Below the pieces are notes generated by a model, which was not told the origin of the DNA, searched no databases, and saw only the letters and a program-made list of their open reading frames with translations. A DNA stretch of 32,874 bases from Myxococcales bacterium (GTDB lineage Bacteria > Myxococcota > UBA4151): NCBI GenBank assembly GCA_002696345.1, contig NZRT01000025.1, forward strand, positions 1-32,874, in the 5' to 3' direction. The translations under genes and the position numbers were made by a program. This document shows, in pieces, positions 16,022 to 24,046 of the stretch (position 1 is the stretch's first letter; each line of letters opens with the position of its first letter).

Positions 16022-16077
16022 GGGTGCCTCCGCCATGAATTGCTCAAAAATAAGGCGGCTGGAGCTCAAAATTAAGC
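16022..16077 (+). promoter_or_regulatory. Possible structured leader element before the TonB receptor gene
   Basis: In the 231 bases between the binding-lipoprotein and TonB-receptor genes, CCGCC and GGCGG can pair around an AT-rich loop, after a GGGGAAAGGGTG stretch. The look is that of a structured RNA, but no thiamine or cobalamin riboswitch core was found, so I only note the pairing. Confidence 0.2.
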
Positions 16078-16123
16078 CAACATACCGAGGGAAGGACAAA
16101 ACCAGATGTGGCATGGCTGATGC

Positions 16124-16159
16124 TGTTAGTAGTGTGATTCTTACACACAACAACTAACA
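16124..16159 (+). promoter_or_regulatory. Compound hairpin in the leader of the TonB receptor gene
   Basis: TGTTAGT (16124-16130) pairs perfectly with ACTAACA (16153-16159), and inside it GTGTG (16132-16136) pairs with CACAC (16144-16148). This leaves an asymmetric bulge. The structure ends 19 bases before the receptor ATG. It could be an operator or a leader RNA stem that controls translation. Confidence 0.4.
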
Positions 16160-16178
16160 ACAATACAACCACACCACA

Positions 16179-18668
16179 ATGGAAAGATCAATAAACACGG
16201 TCAGTTTGTCAACCCTCCTCGCTTTGATCGTCAGCGTTACGAATCTTCAGGGACAAGATTCGGGGATACCAGAATTAGAAAGCTTTATAGCAGATGAAAG
16301 TGCATCCGCACTCTTAAACACTGTTATGCCTACTGAGCGCGAAATCTCAGGCCTATTCTCTGATGCAAAGAGCATACTGGAAATACCCAGATCCATCACA
16401 CTCTTGTCGCCAGAAATCCTGGATCAACTAAACATTAAAGGTCTGCGGGACCTCGAAAAGGTAGGTGCAGGTACTCAGGCCTTCAATTATTATGGGGTGC
16501 CAGGATCACCAACTATAAGAGGTGCTAGAGGCGGAACATATTTGAATGGAATGCTGAGAGCGTACAATCGAAATGAGATGCCACTCTCTTTCGGCTCCCT
16601 AGAAGCGATTGAGATTGTCAAGGGTCCTGCTCCTGCGGACTTCTCGCCGACATTGATAGGAGGATTTGTTAATCTGATCCCTAAGACTCCGTTTTTTGAT
16701 GAGGAAAAAGGCTCAATCGAGCTCCAATTAGACAATTGGGGAAGAAAGACTTCAACTGCCGACTTAGGGGCACCATTTTTAATATCGGGAGAGATCCCAG
16801 CCGCCTACCGAATATCAATAACCTCGCAGGACGGAGAAAGCTACTATGACGATCTGAGCAATGATTACACGTCTGTTTACGGATCTATAAAATTTCGTCC
16901 AAACAAAGGTGTATCCGTTTTTATGGGAGGTGAATATTTTGACTATAAGTCGAATGAAAATCCTGGATGGAATCGCCCCACGCAGCAACTAGTTGACACA
17001 GGGGCCTATGTTATTGGCGAGCCTCAAGACATTACTAGCGGTATTTGGAGAGGAACTGCTGCACGGCGCGAAATCTCCGCTGATCCTAGACTTGCGCTCG
17101 AACGCTCGGTAGCGGAAGAGCTCGTTCCAAAATTTGGAAACCTAGAGGATATGGAATTTATCACGGATTCAGATGGCGTGGAGAAATACGTGTACACATC
17201 CGACTATTTCGCTAACGGGGGCAGTGCGGTAACAAGACAGTTAGAGGGTAACGTCGTACTTACAGACCCAAGCGACTTTGCGGACTCAACGGACACGGTC
17301 CTATTCGCTGACATTGTAATGGACTCTAATCCAGAGAGAACGGTAACTATAAAAGGAATTGCAGAATTTCTAGAAACTGAGAAAAGTTCATCTTACGGAT
17401 ACGCATTCGCTTCCGAGCAAACGCTGTTCGGGGCTAAAATGTATGTTACAGAGCGTGGCTTAATCCCTAATACTTCCTTTAGTTACGGAGTTGGGACCCG
17501 CTTTCATGACGCTACTCAGCTGCAGGACTATTGGGATGAGCCTTTCAGTCGCAGAGATATAACTGAGGATGAGATAAGTGCTAACACAATTCTTCTCTCC
17601 GGAGCCCAATTCCCAATAGGGGGCAACAATCAGTGGGGGCTCTTTGGCGTGGGTGGAAATTCCGAATCGGAATTGATGCAATTATCCACGTTTATTAACG
17701 GTCAATCCAAGTTCATGGATGATAAATTAAGCTTTCTTGGTTCGGCTCGTTTCGAATACGCGGACTTTGATGTCAAAGTTCCCAGCGAAGTTGATGGTTT
17801 AAGTGCAGAAACAAGGTTCAATTATGCGAATAACGGCTCGGGTAACACAGAATACCTTAATTGGAACCTGGGTTTTAATTACGAAGTGGCCGAAGGAACC
17901 TACGTTTATGGAAATTATCAAGATGGAACCTCTATGGATCCAAGCCAGGGTGGTGCGCTTGTTGGCGAAGCTAATTTTGCTGAGAATGAAATGTCTGAGG
18001 CAGGGATCAAATCGAGTATTATCGATGGGAGCCTCTTTGCTTCGATAGCATTTTATAATTGGGAGCAGAGTGCTTTTAACGGAAGGGCTGGGTCCAGTGA
18101 GCCACTAGAGGGGGAAGGAGTTGAGCTTGAAGCGACTTGGATCGTATCGGATTCTCTAAAGTTTATTGGATCGTTTACCTCGCAAGAAGTAGTTCGTAAA
18201 ACGCCTTTGGGATTTCGCACCATTCCCTTTTCTGAGCAAGATTGGGCTATGTACGGGGGTGAACTGAACGACCCTTTTGGTAATGCGGGATTCGACGGTC
18301 GTGACCGCTACGACAGAAACTTTGGGACCCCTCCAGCCAATCCCAACCTCGTTTTCCCTGGCCCTCCAGAGGAAATAATAAAGCTATTTGGAATATATGA
18401 TTTCCAGAACGGATTTGAAATGTCAGGTGGCGTAAGATCTCAAGAAGAATTCTTTTTGGATTTTGACCGGCAAATCGTACTGCCAGACGCACTTATTTGG
18501 AGTTTAGGTGCCAAATACTCAACGAACACCTGGGACGTGGGAGTAATGGTTGAAAATATCACAGACGAAGAATATTTCATAGGAGCCGCTCCAATTTTCG
18601 CAGCAAATACGCTTGTAACGAAAGCACCTGAACAGACATTTGTTTTCACGTTTAGGTATAAATTCTAA
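16179..18668 (+). CDS. TonB-dependent outer membrane receptor
   Basis: The 829-residue protein has an N-terminal signal peptide (about residues 1-26, LLALIVSVTNLQGQ), a TonB-box-like segment (PELESFIADES), and a plug domain at about residues 50-165 (SILEIPRSITLLSPEIL, PTIRGARGG, IEIVKGPAPADFS, GGFVNLIPK). The rest is a beta-barrel ending in FRYKF, with the terminal Phe used for outer-membrane insertion. Siderophore- and small-ligand-type receptors share this architecture. The leader lacks a Shine-Dalgarno sequence and is CAA-rich. It follows the importer operon by 231 bases and is closed by a strong terminator. In this context it probably brings the substrate across the outer membrane. Confidence 0.93.
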   Translation: MERSINTVSLSTLLALIVSVTNLQGQDSGIPELESFIADESASALLNTVMPTEREISGLFSDAKSILEIPRSITLLSPEILDQLNIKGLRDLEKVGAGTQAFNYYGVPGSPTIRGARGGTYLNGMLRAYNRNEMPLSFGSLEAIEIVKGPAPADFSPTLIGGFVNLIPKTPFFDEEKGSIELQLDNWGRKTSTADLGAPFLISGEIPAAYRISITSQDGESYYDDLSNDYTSVYGSIKFRPNKGVSVFMGGEYFDYKSNENPGWNRPTQQLVDTGAYVIGEPQDITSGIWRGTAARREISADPRLALERSVAEELVPKFGNLEDMEFITDSDGVEKYVYTSDYFANGGSAVTRQLEGNVVLTDPSDFADSTDTVLFADIVMDSNPERTVTIKGIAEFLETEKSSSYGYAFASEQTLFGAKMYVTERGLIPNTSFSYGVGTRFHDATQLQDYWDEPFSRRDITEDEISANTILLSGAQFPIGGNNQWGLFGVGGNSESELMQLSTFINGQSKFMDDKLSFLGSARFEYADFDVKVPSEVDGLSAETRFNYANNGSGNTEYLNWNLGFNYEVAEGTYVYGNYQDGTSMDPSQGGALVGEANFAENEMSEAGIKSSIIDGSLFASIAFYNWEQSAFNGRAGSSEPLEGEGVELEATWIVSDSLKFIGSFTSQEVVRKTPLGFRTIPFSEQDWAMYGGELNDPFGNAGFDGRDRYDRNFGTPPANPNLVFPGPPEEIIKLFGIYDFQNGFEMSGGVRSQEEFFLDFDRQIVLPDALIWSLGAKYSTNTWDVGVMVENITDEEYFIGAAPIFAANTLVTKAPEQTFVFTFRYKF

Positions 18669-18680
18669 GTTTACAAAAGG

Positions 18681-18704
18681 CTTGTTGCTTAAGAGCACAA
18701 CAAG
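18681..18704 (+). repeat. Small perfect stem just after the receptor gene
   Basis: CTTGTTG (18681-18687) and CAACAAG (18698-18704) form a perfect 7-base stem directly ahead of the terminator hairpin. Tandem stems of this kind may protect the 3' end of the transcript. Confidence 0.35.
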
Positions 18705-18741
18705 AGAGCACTTCGATTTACAGAAGTGCTCTTTTGTTTTT
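18705..18741 (+). terminator. Rho-independent terminator of the TonB receptor gene
   Basis: AGAGCACTTC (18705-18714) pairs perfectly with GAAGTGCTCT (18723-18732) across an 8-base loop and is followed by TTTGTTTTT. It lies 37 bases after the receptor stop, a textbook intrinsic terminator that closes the metabolic region. Confidence 0.9.
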
Positions 18742-18900
18742 AATCAAGAGCCACTCCATGGTAAGATCAACGTATTCGGCGATGAGATGGGCTAGCTCAT
18801 TCTCAACAAAGCTGACTAAGTGAGGTCCGTCGCCACCGGAAAAGTAAAATTATTCTGAGCGGTAACAACATAAGGCGTAAATCATTCCACGTCTTTTTTC
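18742..18900 (-). pseudogene. Type III pantothenate kinase (coaX) C-terminal fragment
   Basis: On the minus strand RRGMIYALCCYRSE is followed by a TAA and then, in the same frame, FYFSGGDGPHLVSFVENEL and a segment ending YVDLTMEWLL. This matches the end of CoaX as I know it (R-G-M-I-Y-G helix, S/T-G-G-D-G-P strand, the closing P-D-L-T-L-E-G-L), with the final Gly mutated to Trp and the frame then reading into the terminator. No N-terminal or catalytic part is present. It is a non-functional remnant, sitting just inside the third tRNA-derived repeat, so it may be an ancestral gene damaged by the integration or cargo brought in with it. Confidence 0.5.
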
Positions 18901-19188
18901 CCGGGTAGGCACAGGTCGACTTTTCAGACATTCGGAATCCGGCTAAACTAAATGAGAGAAGGCCGTCTTTGTCGTCATCAATGCGTTCCTCTACAGCAGG
19001 GGAGTGTCTTTAGCGTCCCGTATCTGTGCTGAACGATCTTATTTGATTCCTTGCGGGCTGCTCGTTGACTTTTGTTTTTACGGCTCCCTCGGCGCGTGCA
19101 ATCTTTAATGCTATTCGAATTTACCGAGATTTCCCTTCTCTCGGGTTGGCCAGTTGCTGTAGCCTCGATGAGTGGCTGACGGAAATCC
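18901..19188. other. Non-coding scar at the right edge of the accessory region
   Basis: No credible gene is visible in this stretch. It holds the 23-base tRNA-derived repeat (19079-19101) and otherwise unstructured sequence up to the ppk2 stop. Confidence 0.5.
19079..19101 (+). repeat. Integration-site repeat, copy 3 (degenerate)
   Basis: This matches 19 of 23 bases of the tRNA-Arg 3' end (2595-2617), including the exact blocks CTCCCTCG and CGCGTGC. The similarity stops at the CCA end, as expected of an attachment-site core that covers only the tRNA 3' terminus. Core genes begin 88 bases further on with ppk2. It is therefore a candidate for the outer right end of the accessory region. Confidence 0.6.
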
Positions 19189-20046
19189 TTATTTTTTGTA
19201 GAAACCGTTGAGCGTTTCTAGAAGAAGGAATTGCCGGTAGTTCAGATTGTTGAAGGCAACGCCATCGATGCTGATCGAGAAGCGTTGCCTCGTCTCCGCT
19301 TTCTGAAGGGGGCGGAAATCGAAGTTTCTTGTATAGGGAATTTTGGATAGGATGTAGAGCATCGATTTCAAACGCGTTTCGAGTTTGTTGTTCGAATTGA
19401 TCACAGCCCATGGGCTTTTTGGGGATGATGTCTTATTGAACATTTGCTCTTTGTATTTAGTGAACACGTTCCAATACCGTCTGGCTTGCTTGTCGTTTTC
19501 CGAGTACTTCCAGTATTTGAGTGGATCGGCCTGACGTTCCTTGAAGCGAAACAGCTGCGTTTGCTTCGAGACGGAAAGGTAGAGCTTCACGAGGATTAGC
19601 CCCTTCTTGATATGAGCCTCCTCCCATTCGAGAACTTTGCTCATGAAGTAGCGGTACTGCGATTTTTTGCAATACCCCATCGTGGGCTCAATCAGTGCTC
19701 GATTATACCAGGAGCGATCGAAAAACGTGATTTCCCCTTCTTTGGGAAAGTACCTTTCGTAGCGGCGAAACCAGTTTTTGGACTCCTTAGGGGTAGGTAT
19801 CCCAAGTTCAACTACATTAAAGTGCTTAGGCATCAAGTATTCAGTAAACCGCTTTATTGATCCGCCTTTTCCTGCAGCGTCGCGTCCTTCGAATACTATG
19901 GCGACGCGTTTATCGTTATTGATGACCCAGTGCTGCAACTTGAGCAGCTCGACCTGGAGCCGCTTTTTCTCCTTTTGGTAAGTGGCGTAGTCGACGTTGT
20001 CGTAGAAATCGAAAAATTTGCTGCGTAAGAAGTCGTTCGATTTCAT
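19189..20046 (-). CDS. ppk2: Polyphosphate kinase 2
   Basis: The 285-residue protein uses polyphosphate to phosphorylate nucleoside diphosphates or monophosphates (or the reverse). The Walker A loop FEGRDAAGKGG (residues 52-62) and the Walker B/lid segment FFDRSWYNRALIEP (108-121) are diagnostic of the PPK2 family, and the single-domain length of about 285 fits class I. Further matches are the KWEE-like helix after the lid, RFKERQADPLKYWKYS, and PWAVINSNNK. The N-terminal extension is short. Class and nucleotide preference cannot be settled from this view. It is the first gene right of the accessory region and stands alone on its strand. Confidence 0.95.
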   Translation of the reverse strand: MKSNDFLRSKFFDFYDNVDYATYQKEKKRLQVELLKLQHWVINNDKRVAIVFEGRDAAGKGGSIKRFTEYLMPKHFNVVELGIPTPKESKNWFRRYERYFPKEGEITFFDRSWYNRALIEPTMGYCKKSQYRYFMSKVLEWEEAHIKKGLILVKLYLSVSKQTQLFRFKERQADPLKYWKYSENDKQARRYWNVFTKYKEQMFNKTSSPKSPWAVINSNNKLETRLKSMLYILSKIPYTRNFDFRPLQKAETRQRFSISIDGVAFNNLNYRQFLLLETLNGFYKK

Positions 20047-20151
20047 TGTTTAGCGATTTCCAATGGATCTGCCATTCGCTGAGAGTCTATCGACTGGGAG
20101 CGAAATCAAGGATAAGCGGGATCTGCAAGGTTACATTTTTAGAAAATCTAG

Positions 20152-21009
20152 TTAAGCGGGTGTCCACCTCGCGTAAAGGCCGCAGGGAAGGGTGTTGCGG
20201 CTATTCGACACAGGCAATCCGATTTCTCCACTGGTAACGGAACCGGGCAATTCGTCTAGTGTGTCACGCAGGAGATTTCCTACCACAGTCGATGAGATTC
20301 CTGTCGTATAAGCGTTGACGAGGAAGAAAAGCGGCTGATGGCTGAGGAGTTTCCGGCATTTTTGAAGCAAGCCCCATAAGTCGCTCTCGAACTGCCAGAC
20401 TTCCCCCTTCTTCCCTCGGCCATACGAGGGCGGATCCATTATGATGGCATCGTATTGGTTCCCTCGCCGAAGCTCGCGATCGACGAATTTAACGCAGTCA
20501 TCGACGATATAGCGAATGGGCGCGGTTTGTAGCTCGCTGAGAGCAGCATTTTCGCGAGACCAGGCTACCATGCCTTTTGCCGCGTCGACGTGGCATACTT
20601 TGGCTCCGGATTGGGCCGCGGCTATTGTCGCTCCGCCGGTATAGGCAAACAGATTGAGGACATTGGGTGTCCGCTTGCTGCGTTTAATAATGGAGCTAAA
20701 CCAATCCCAATTTACGGCTTGCTCCGGGAAGAGGCCGGTATGCTTGAAATCTGTGGGCCGAATTTTAAATCGAGATTGCCGGTAGCCAATTGTCCAGGAT
20801 TCTGGGATTTTTTGACGAAATTCCCAATTCCCGCCTCCCTTGTTGCTGCGGTGATAAAATGCGTCATACTCGCTCCAGTCCCTAGACTTAAGTGGCCAGA
20901 TAATTTGCGGGTCCGGTCGAACGAGAATGAAATCTCCCCAGCGCTCCTTTTTCATTCCGTCCCCACACTCGAGGATCTCGTAGTCCTGCCATTTGTCAGC
21001 GAGAATCAT
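20152..21009 (-). CDS. Class I SAM-dependent methyltransferase, RlmI/RlmK-like
   Basis: The 285-residue protein carries the SAM-binding motif I in NVLNLFAYTGGATIA (about residues 116-130), an acidic ribose-binding residue in CHVDAAKGMV, and the catalytic motif IV MDPPSYGRG (191-199). The RPTDFKHTGLFPEQ segment before motif I is typical of rRNA methyltransferases of the RlmI/RlmK type. A PUA domain is absent. By family, it likely modifies 23S rRNA, but the target base is not decidable. The N-terminal part has no recognised domain. It lies between ppk2 and hpt on the same strand with spacers of about 100 and 57 bases. Confidence 0.85.
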   Translation of the reverse strand: MILADKWQDYEILECGDGMKKERWGDFILVRPDPQIIWPLKSRDWSEYDAFYHRSNKGGGNWEFRQKIPESWTIGYRQSRFKIRPTDFKHTGLFPEQAVNWDWFSSIIKRSKRTPNVLNLFAYTGGATIAAAQSGAKVCHVDAAKGMVAWSRENAALSELQTAPIRYIVDDCVKFVDRELRRGNQYDAIIMDPPSYGRGKKGEVWQFESDLWGLLQKCRKLLSHQPLFFLVNAYTTGISSTVVGNLLRDTLDELPGSVTSGEIGLPVSNSRNTLPCGLYARWTPA

Positions 21010-21066
21010 GGGATGAGGTTGAAGCGCGCTTGCATGGAACGATCAAGCGCCGTTCCCAAATGGGAT

Positions 21067-21633
21067 CTAGCTGGCCACGGACTGATCGATTGTAGCGATG
21101 TAGGGAAGAGACCTGTACTGCTCCGCATAGTCTAGACCATACCCGACGACAAACTGATCCGGGATGGTGAAACCAACGAAGTCAGCGTTAACCTCGACTT
21201 CACGCCTAGCCGGTTTGTCTAAGAGGACGCAGGACCGAATTGATGATGGGCGAAGGCGTTTCAAATAAGAGATTAATGCGGATAGGGTATGCCCTGTGTC
21301 CAAAATGTCGTCGACAATCAAGACATTCTTTCCTTTGATCCCATTCTTGAGAGGGGCGGAGAATTCCGGTGTGGATACGGCGCTTGAGTGATTGCCGTAG
21401 CTCTCTATTCGAATACAGTCAATTTTGACGGGAGATTCGAGCTTCCGAGCAAGATCGGCGGTGAAAATAAGAGCTCCAGTAAGCGCGCAAATGATTGTGA
21501 TCTCGCCGGATCCGTTTTGCTCGCCGATCTCATTGGCAAGTTCCTGTATTCGGTTCGCAATCGCGGATTCATCAAAGAGAATTGTTCCAATCTCGTTGGG
21601 CATGGGTCTCGTTCGCATGTCACCAGTGGTCAT
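21067..21633 (-). CDS. hpt: Hypoxanthine phosphoribosyltransferase
   Basis: From ATG 21633 the protein is 188 residues. It salvages hypoxanthine or guanine with PRPP to IMP or GMP. The PRPP-binding loop VLIVDDILDTGHTL is at residues 104-117, and IRIESYGN (75-81) and VGFTIPDQFVVGYGLDY (C-terminal) are the usual HPRT substrate-pocket motifs. Start candidates are ATG 21633, 21618 and 21603; the first lies two bases after the rpe stop (TGAAGATG), indicating translational coupling. The open frame continues upstream through rpe but this has no support. Confidence 0.93.
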   Translation of the reverse strand: MTTGDMRTRPMPNEIGTILFDESAIANRIQELANEIGEQNGSGEITIICALTGALIFTADLARKLESPVKIDCIRIESYGNHSSAVSTPEFSAPLKNGIKGKNVLIVDDILDTGHTLSALISYLKRLRPSSIRSCVLLDKPARREVEVNADFVGFTIPDQFVVGYGLDYAEQYRSLPYIATIDQSVAS

Positions 21634-21635
21634 CT

Positions 21636-22292
21636 TCAATCCATCGATTGAATTTCTTTTAGGAAGGCCGCTCGATCTGGGGCGCGAAAAAAAGCGGTGC
21701 CAGCGACGAATGTATCGACTCCAGCACGACGGCACAATTTAGCGGTTTCCGTGTTGATTCCTCCGTCGACCTGAATCCGAAATTCTAGAGATTTCGATTG
21801 GCGGATGTGATCGAGCTCGCGGACCTTGTCGAGAACCGGCTCGGTAAACGACTGCCCCCCGAATCCGGGCTGAACGGTCATGGCTAAAACAAGATCTACT
21901 TGAGAGAGAAATGGCAGCGCATCGGCGACGTTTGTGTCCGGATTGATAACGATTCCGGCTTGCGCCCCCAATTCCCGGATACGCTTTAGGGTTTCTGAGA
22001 CATTGTATTCAGGTTCTGTGTGAATGGAGATCAAGTTGGCTCCAGCATCAGCGAATGGCTCAATAAACTCTCTCGGGTTGTCGATCATCAGATGTACGTC
22101 GAAAAACAAATCCGACTTCGATCGTAAATCAGCTACAGTTTTGGGTCCGAATGAAAGATTCGGCACGAAATGGCCGTCCATGATATCAATATGAAGCCAT
22201 TGGACGCCAAGGCCTTCTACTGCCCTGACATCATTGGCTAGTCGCGTGTGGTCTGCCGCTAAAATAGACGGAGAGAGAATGGGAGATTCCAT
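21636..22292 (-). CDS. rpe: Ribulose-phosphate 3-epimerase
   Basis: The 218-residue TIM-barrel protein interconverts ribulose-5-phosphate and xylulose-5-phosphate in the pentose phosphate pathway. Family signatures are SPSILAADHTRL (residues 7-18), HIDIMDGHFVPNLSFGP, the metal/catalytic VHLMIDNP, MTVQPGFGGQSF and the phosphate-binding VDGGIN plus VAGTAFF. The length is normal. It is followed by hpt two bases later, so a two-gene operon is likely. Confidence 0.96.
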   Translation of the reverse strand: MESPILSPSILAADHTRLANDVRAVEGLGVQWLHIDIMDGHFVPNLSFGPKTVADLRSKSDLFFDVHLMIDNPREFIEPFADAGANLISIHTEPEYNVSETLKRIRELGAQAGIVINPDTNVADALPFLSQVDLVLAMTVQPGFGGQSFTEPVLDKVRELDHIRQSKSLEFRIQVDGGINTETAKLCRRAGVDTFVAGTAFFRAPDRAAFLKEIQSMD

Positions 22293-22355
22293 GAAAGAAT
22301 AATAAGTATTCGCTGAACTCCTTTGGCGATAACTAATTGCCTCGCTTCGGAGCCG

Positions 22356-22874
22356 CTACCACGTATCGAGAACGGATTCCGATATTCTACGGGCGATTTT
22401 CCGAGCGATTTCCGGGCCTGCCTGGTGTTCGGCATTTATCTGTCCGCTATCCGCGAAAATGTCTTGTTTGGCGATGACTCGTCGATCCGTAAACAGCGGC
22501 TTCATTTGCCCGTCTTCGCTCTGATAAAGCGTGCAGAGCGTTTCGAACTCCAACTCATATTTTCGACCACGCCCCACATCGATTGAAGATACGGCAGCGA
22601 TATCCCGTTTTACGGATACCACTCGCGTTTCAAGGATGGTATCCGCTTCACCCTCGGAGGCGTTGGAGAGGAAACCTGATTCCTGGATAGATTTTCGAAG
22701 CGAAGCCGTCAACGTAGCTTTCAGCATCGGGAAAGTCGAGTCGTTGCGAACCGGTTTAACGTAGACGGTTTTAAACGATTCGGAATTTCCCGGAGTTCCT
22801 AATTGATAAGTCGCGCAGCTGGTCAGCACCGATAGAGCTACAAAGATTGCAATGATGTTCAAAATGCGAGCCAT
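22356..22874 (-). CDS. LptE-like LPS assembly lipoprotein
   Basis: The 172-residue product has a lipoprotein signal (residues 1-20, LSVLTSC lipobox) and the mature start CATYQLGTPG, where LptE-like proteins share the Y-x-L-G pattern. The core alternates strand and helix (KTVYVKPVRND, TLTASLRKSIQESGFL, ADTILETRVVSVKRD). LptE plugs the LptD channel that delivers LPS to the outer leaflet, or, in related families, a similar fold in DUF4136-type lipoproteins. The adjacent bamD-like gene upstream in the same strand supports an envelope role. The family is weakly conserved in sequence, so the assignment is moderate. Confidence 0.65.
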   Translation of the reverse strand: MARILNIIAIFVALSVLTSCATYQLGTPGNSESFKTVYVKPVRNDSTFPMLKATLTASLRKSIQESGFLSNASEGEADTILETRVVSVKRDIAAVSSIDVGRGRKYELEFETLCTLYQSEDGQMKPLFTDRRVIAKQDIFADSGQINAEHQAGPEIARKIARRISESVLDTW

Positions 22875-22907
22875 CGAAAGGAAGTAAGAGGAATGGTTGA
22901 TGTTGGA

Positions 22908-23993
22908 TTAGAATAATCCAAGAACTTTCCTTTTAGCCCGTCTCTTCGCCTTCTTTTGCATCTCTTCTGAGTCGGGCTCTTCGCGTTCAGCTTCGGGAGC
23001 ATCCTGAACGCCTTTCTTTTCCTCTTTCGCGGCGATCATATCCAGTTTGGATCTAGCCATTTCAGCGCTGCCTGATGTCGGCGCGAGCGTGATCGCTTCG
23101 TTATAGAGGACTTTCGCGGCGTGGAAATTGGAACGCTTGTGAAAGTAGAAATCGCCAATCTTGACCTTGCTCAGCGCCATGAGATTTTGCGTATCGGACA
23201 ATCCGCTTTCAGCCTCGTCAACTCGGTTGTTTTCGGGGAATTGAATTAGAAAGTCCTCAAAAAAGGTGATCGCGTCCTCGGTATTGCTCTGATCGTAGTA
23301 AGGACCGCGAACTAAGTTGGAGTGTGTATTCGCTAGTTGGATATAGGCGTCAGGAGTTAGAAAGCTCTTCGGGTAGTTCGTGATTAGTCGATCGAGAGCG
23401 TAAATCGCAAGTGTGTCGTTTTTCTTTTTAGACCAAATTTGGGCCACGTTCATTAGTGACAATGGCGCGTAGTCGCTGTATGGGGCAATGGAGACGACGC
23501 GCTCGAAATAACGAGTGGCTCTATCCAAGTTGAGAAATCCTGGGAGAATGAAGAACAAGCGCTGCCGGTAGCTTTCTTGTCGCCGAACAGCGATTTTGTA
23601 CATCTCGCCTATCATATCGTTGAAACTTCCGTAGCTCGGATAAACAAAGGCGATTAGCTCGAAAGCATCGAAGGCCTTGTCGATATTATTCTGCTCGAGT
23701 CTGATCTGACTTGTCCTGAATAGGGCTTCAGGCGCGTATTGGCTTTTGGGAAATTTCTTGTGGACCCGCTTGTAGTTGCGAAGGGCTTTCCGAAAGTTGC
23801 GGCGCTCTTCGGCTTTTCGCCCTTTGTTCATCGAGTCTAGAACTCTTTGGATTTCTTGGGGCAGCAGGCCCGACAATTCGACTTCGTCAGACTGGTAGCC
23901 GTTTTCGGAGTCCCAGGTAATGTTTGCCGCCTGTGCCAAAACGGGCGCCAGCAGCAGGGCAAATATTGTTGCGAGAACTCGAACCATGGGCAC
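22908..23993 (-). CDS. BamD-like outer-membrane assembly TPR protein
   Basis: The 361-residue protein has a signal peptide (MPMVRVLATIFALLLAPVLA, cleaved at AQA) and then TPR-like helical repeats: RRNFRKALRNYKRVHKKFPKS, APEALFRTSQIRLEQNN, DTLAIYALDRLITNYPKS, and AITFFEDFLIQFPEN. The P-x-S-x-Y-A-P-E-A-L-F-R-T pattern is that of BamD/YfiO, which helps the BamA complex insert beta-barrels. There is no lipobox Cys, unlike classical BamD, and a basic C-terminal tail (KKAKRRAKRK) is unusual. The start may be GTG 23993 or ATG 23987. It lies 33 bases before the lptE-like gene on the same strand. Confidence 0.75.
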   Translation of the reverse strand: MPMVRVLATIFALLLAPVLAQAANITWDSENGYQSDEVELSGLLPQEIQRVLDSMNKGRKAEERRNFRKALRNYKRVHKKFPKSQYAPEALFRTSQIRLEQNNIDKAFDAFELIAFVYPSYGSFNDMIGEMYKIAVRRQESYRQRLFFILPGFLNLDRATRYFERVVSIAPYSDYAPLSLMNVAQIWSKKKNDTLAIYALDRLITNYPKSFLTPDAYIQLANTHSNLVRGPYYDQSNTEDAITFFEDFLIQFPENNRVDEAESGLSDTQNLMALSKVKIGDFYFHKRSNFHAAKVLYNEAITLAPTSGSAEMARSKLDMIAAKEEKKGVQDAPEAEREEPDSEEMQKKAKRRAKRKVLGLF

Positions 23994-24046
23994 AGGAAGG
24001 TATTTACTAGGGAAAGTGATAGCAAGTTAAAGATGCTTTTCGTGGC

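Noticed and set aside
16000-16100. Possible thiamine or cobalamin riboswitch ahead of the TonB receptor gene
   Set aside because: The GGGGAAAGGGTG stretch is suggestive, but the conserved THI and B12-box cores (CTGAGA, GCCACTGT and so on) were not found.
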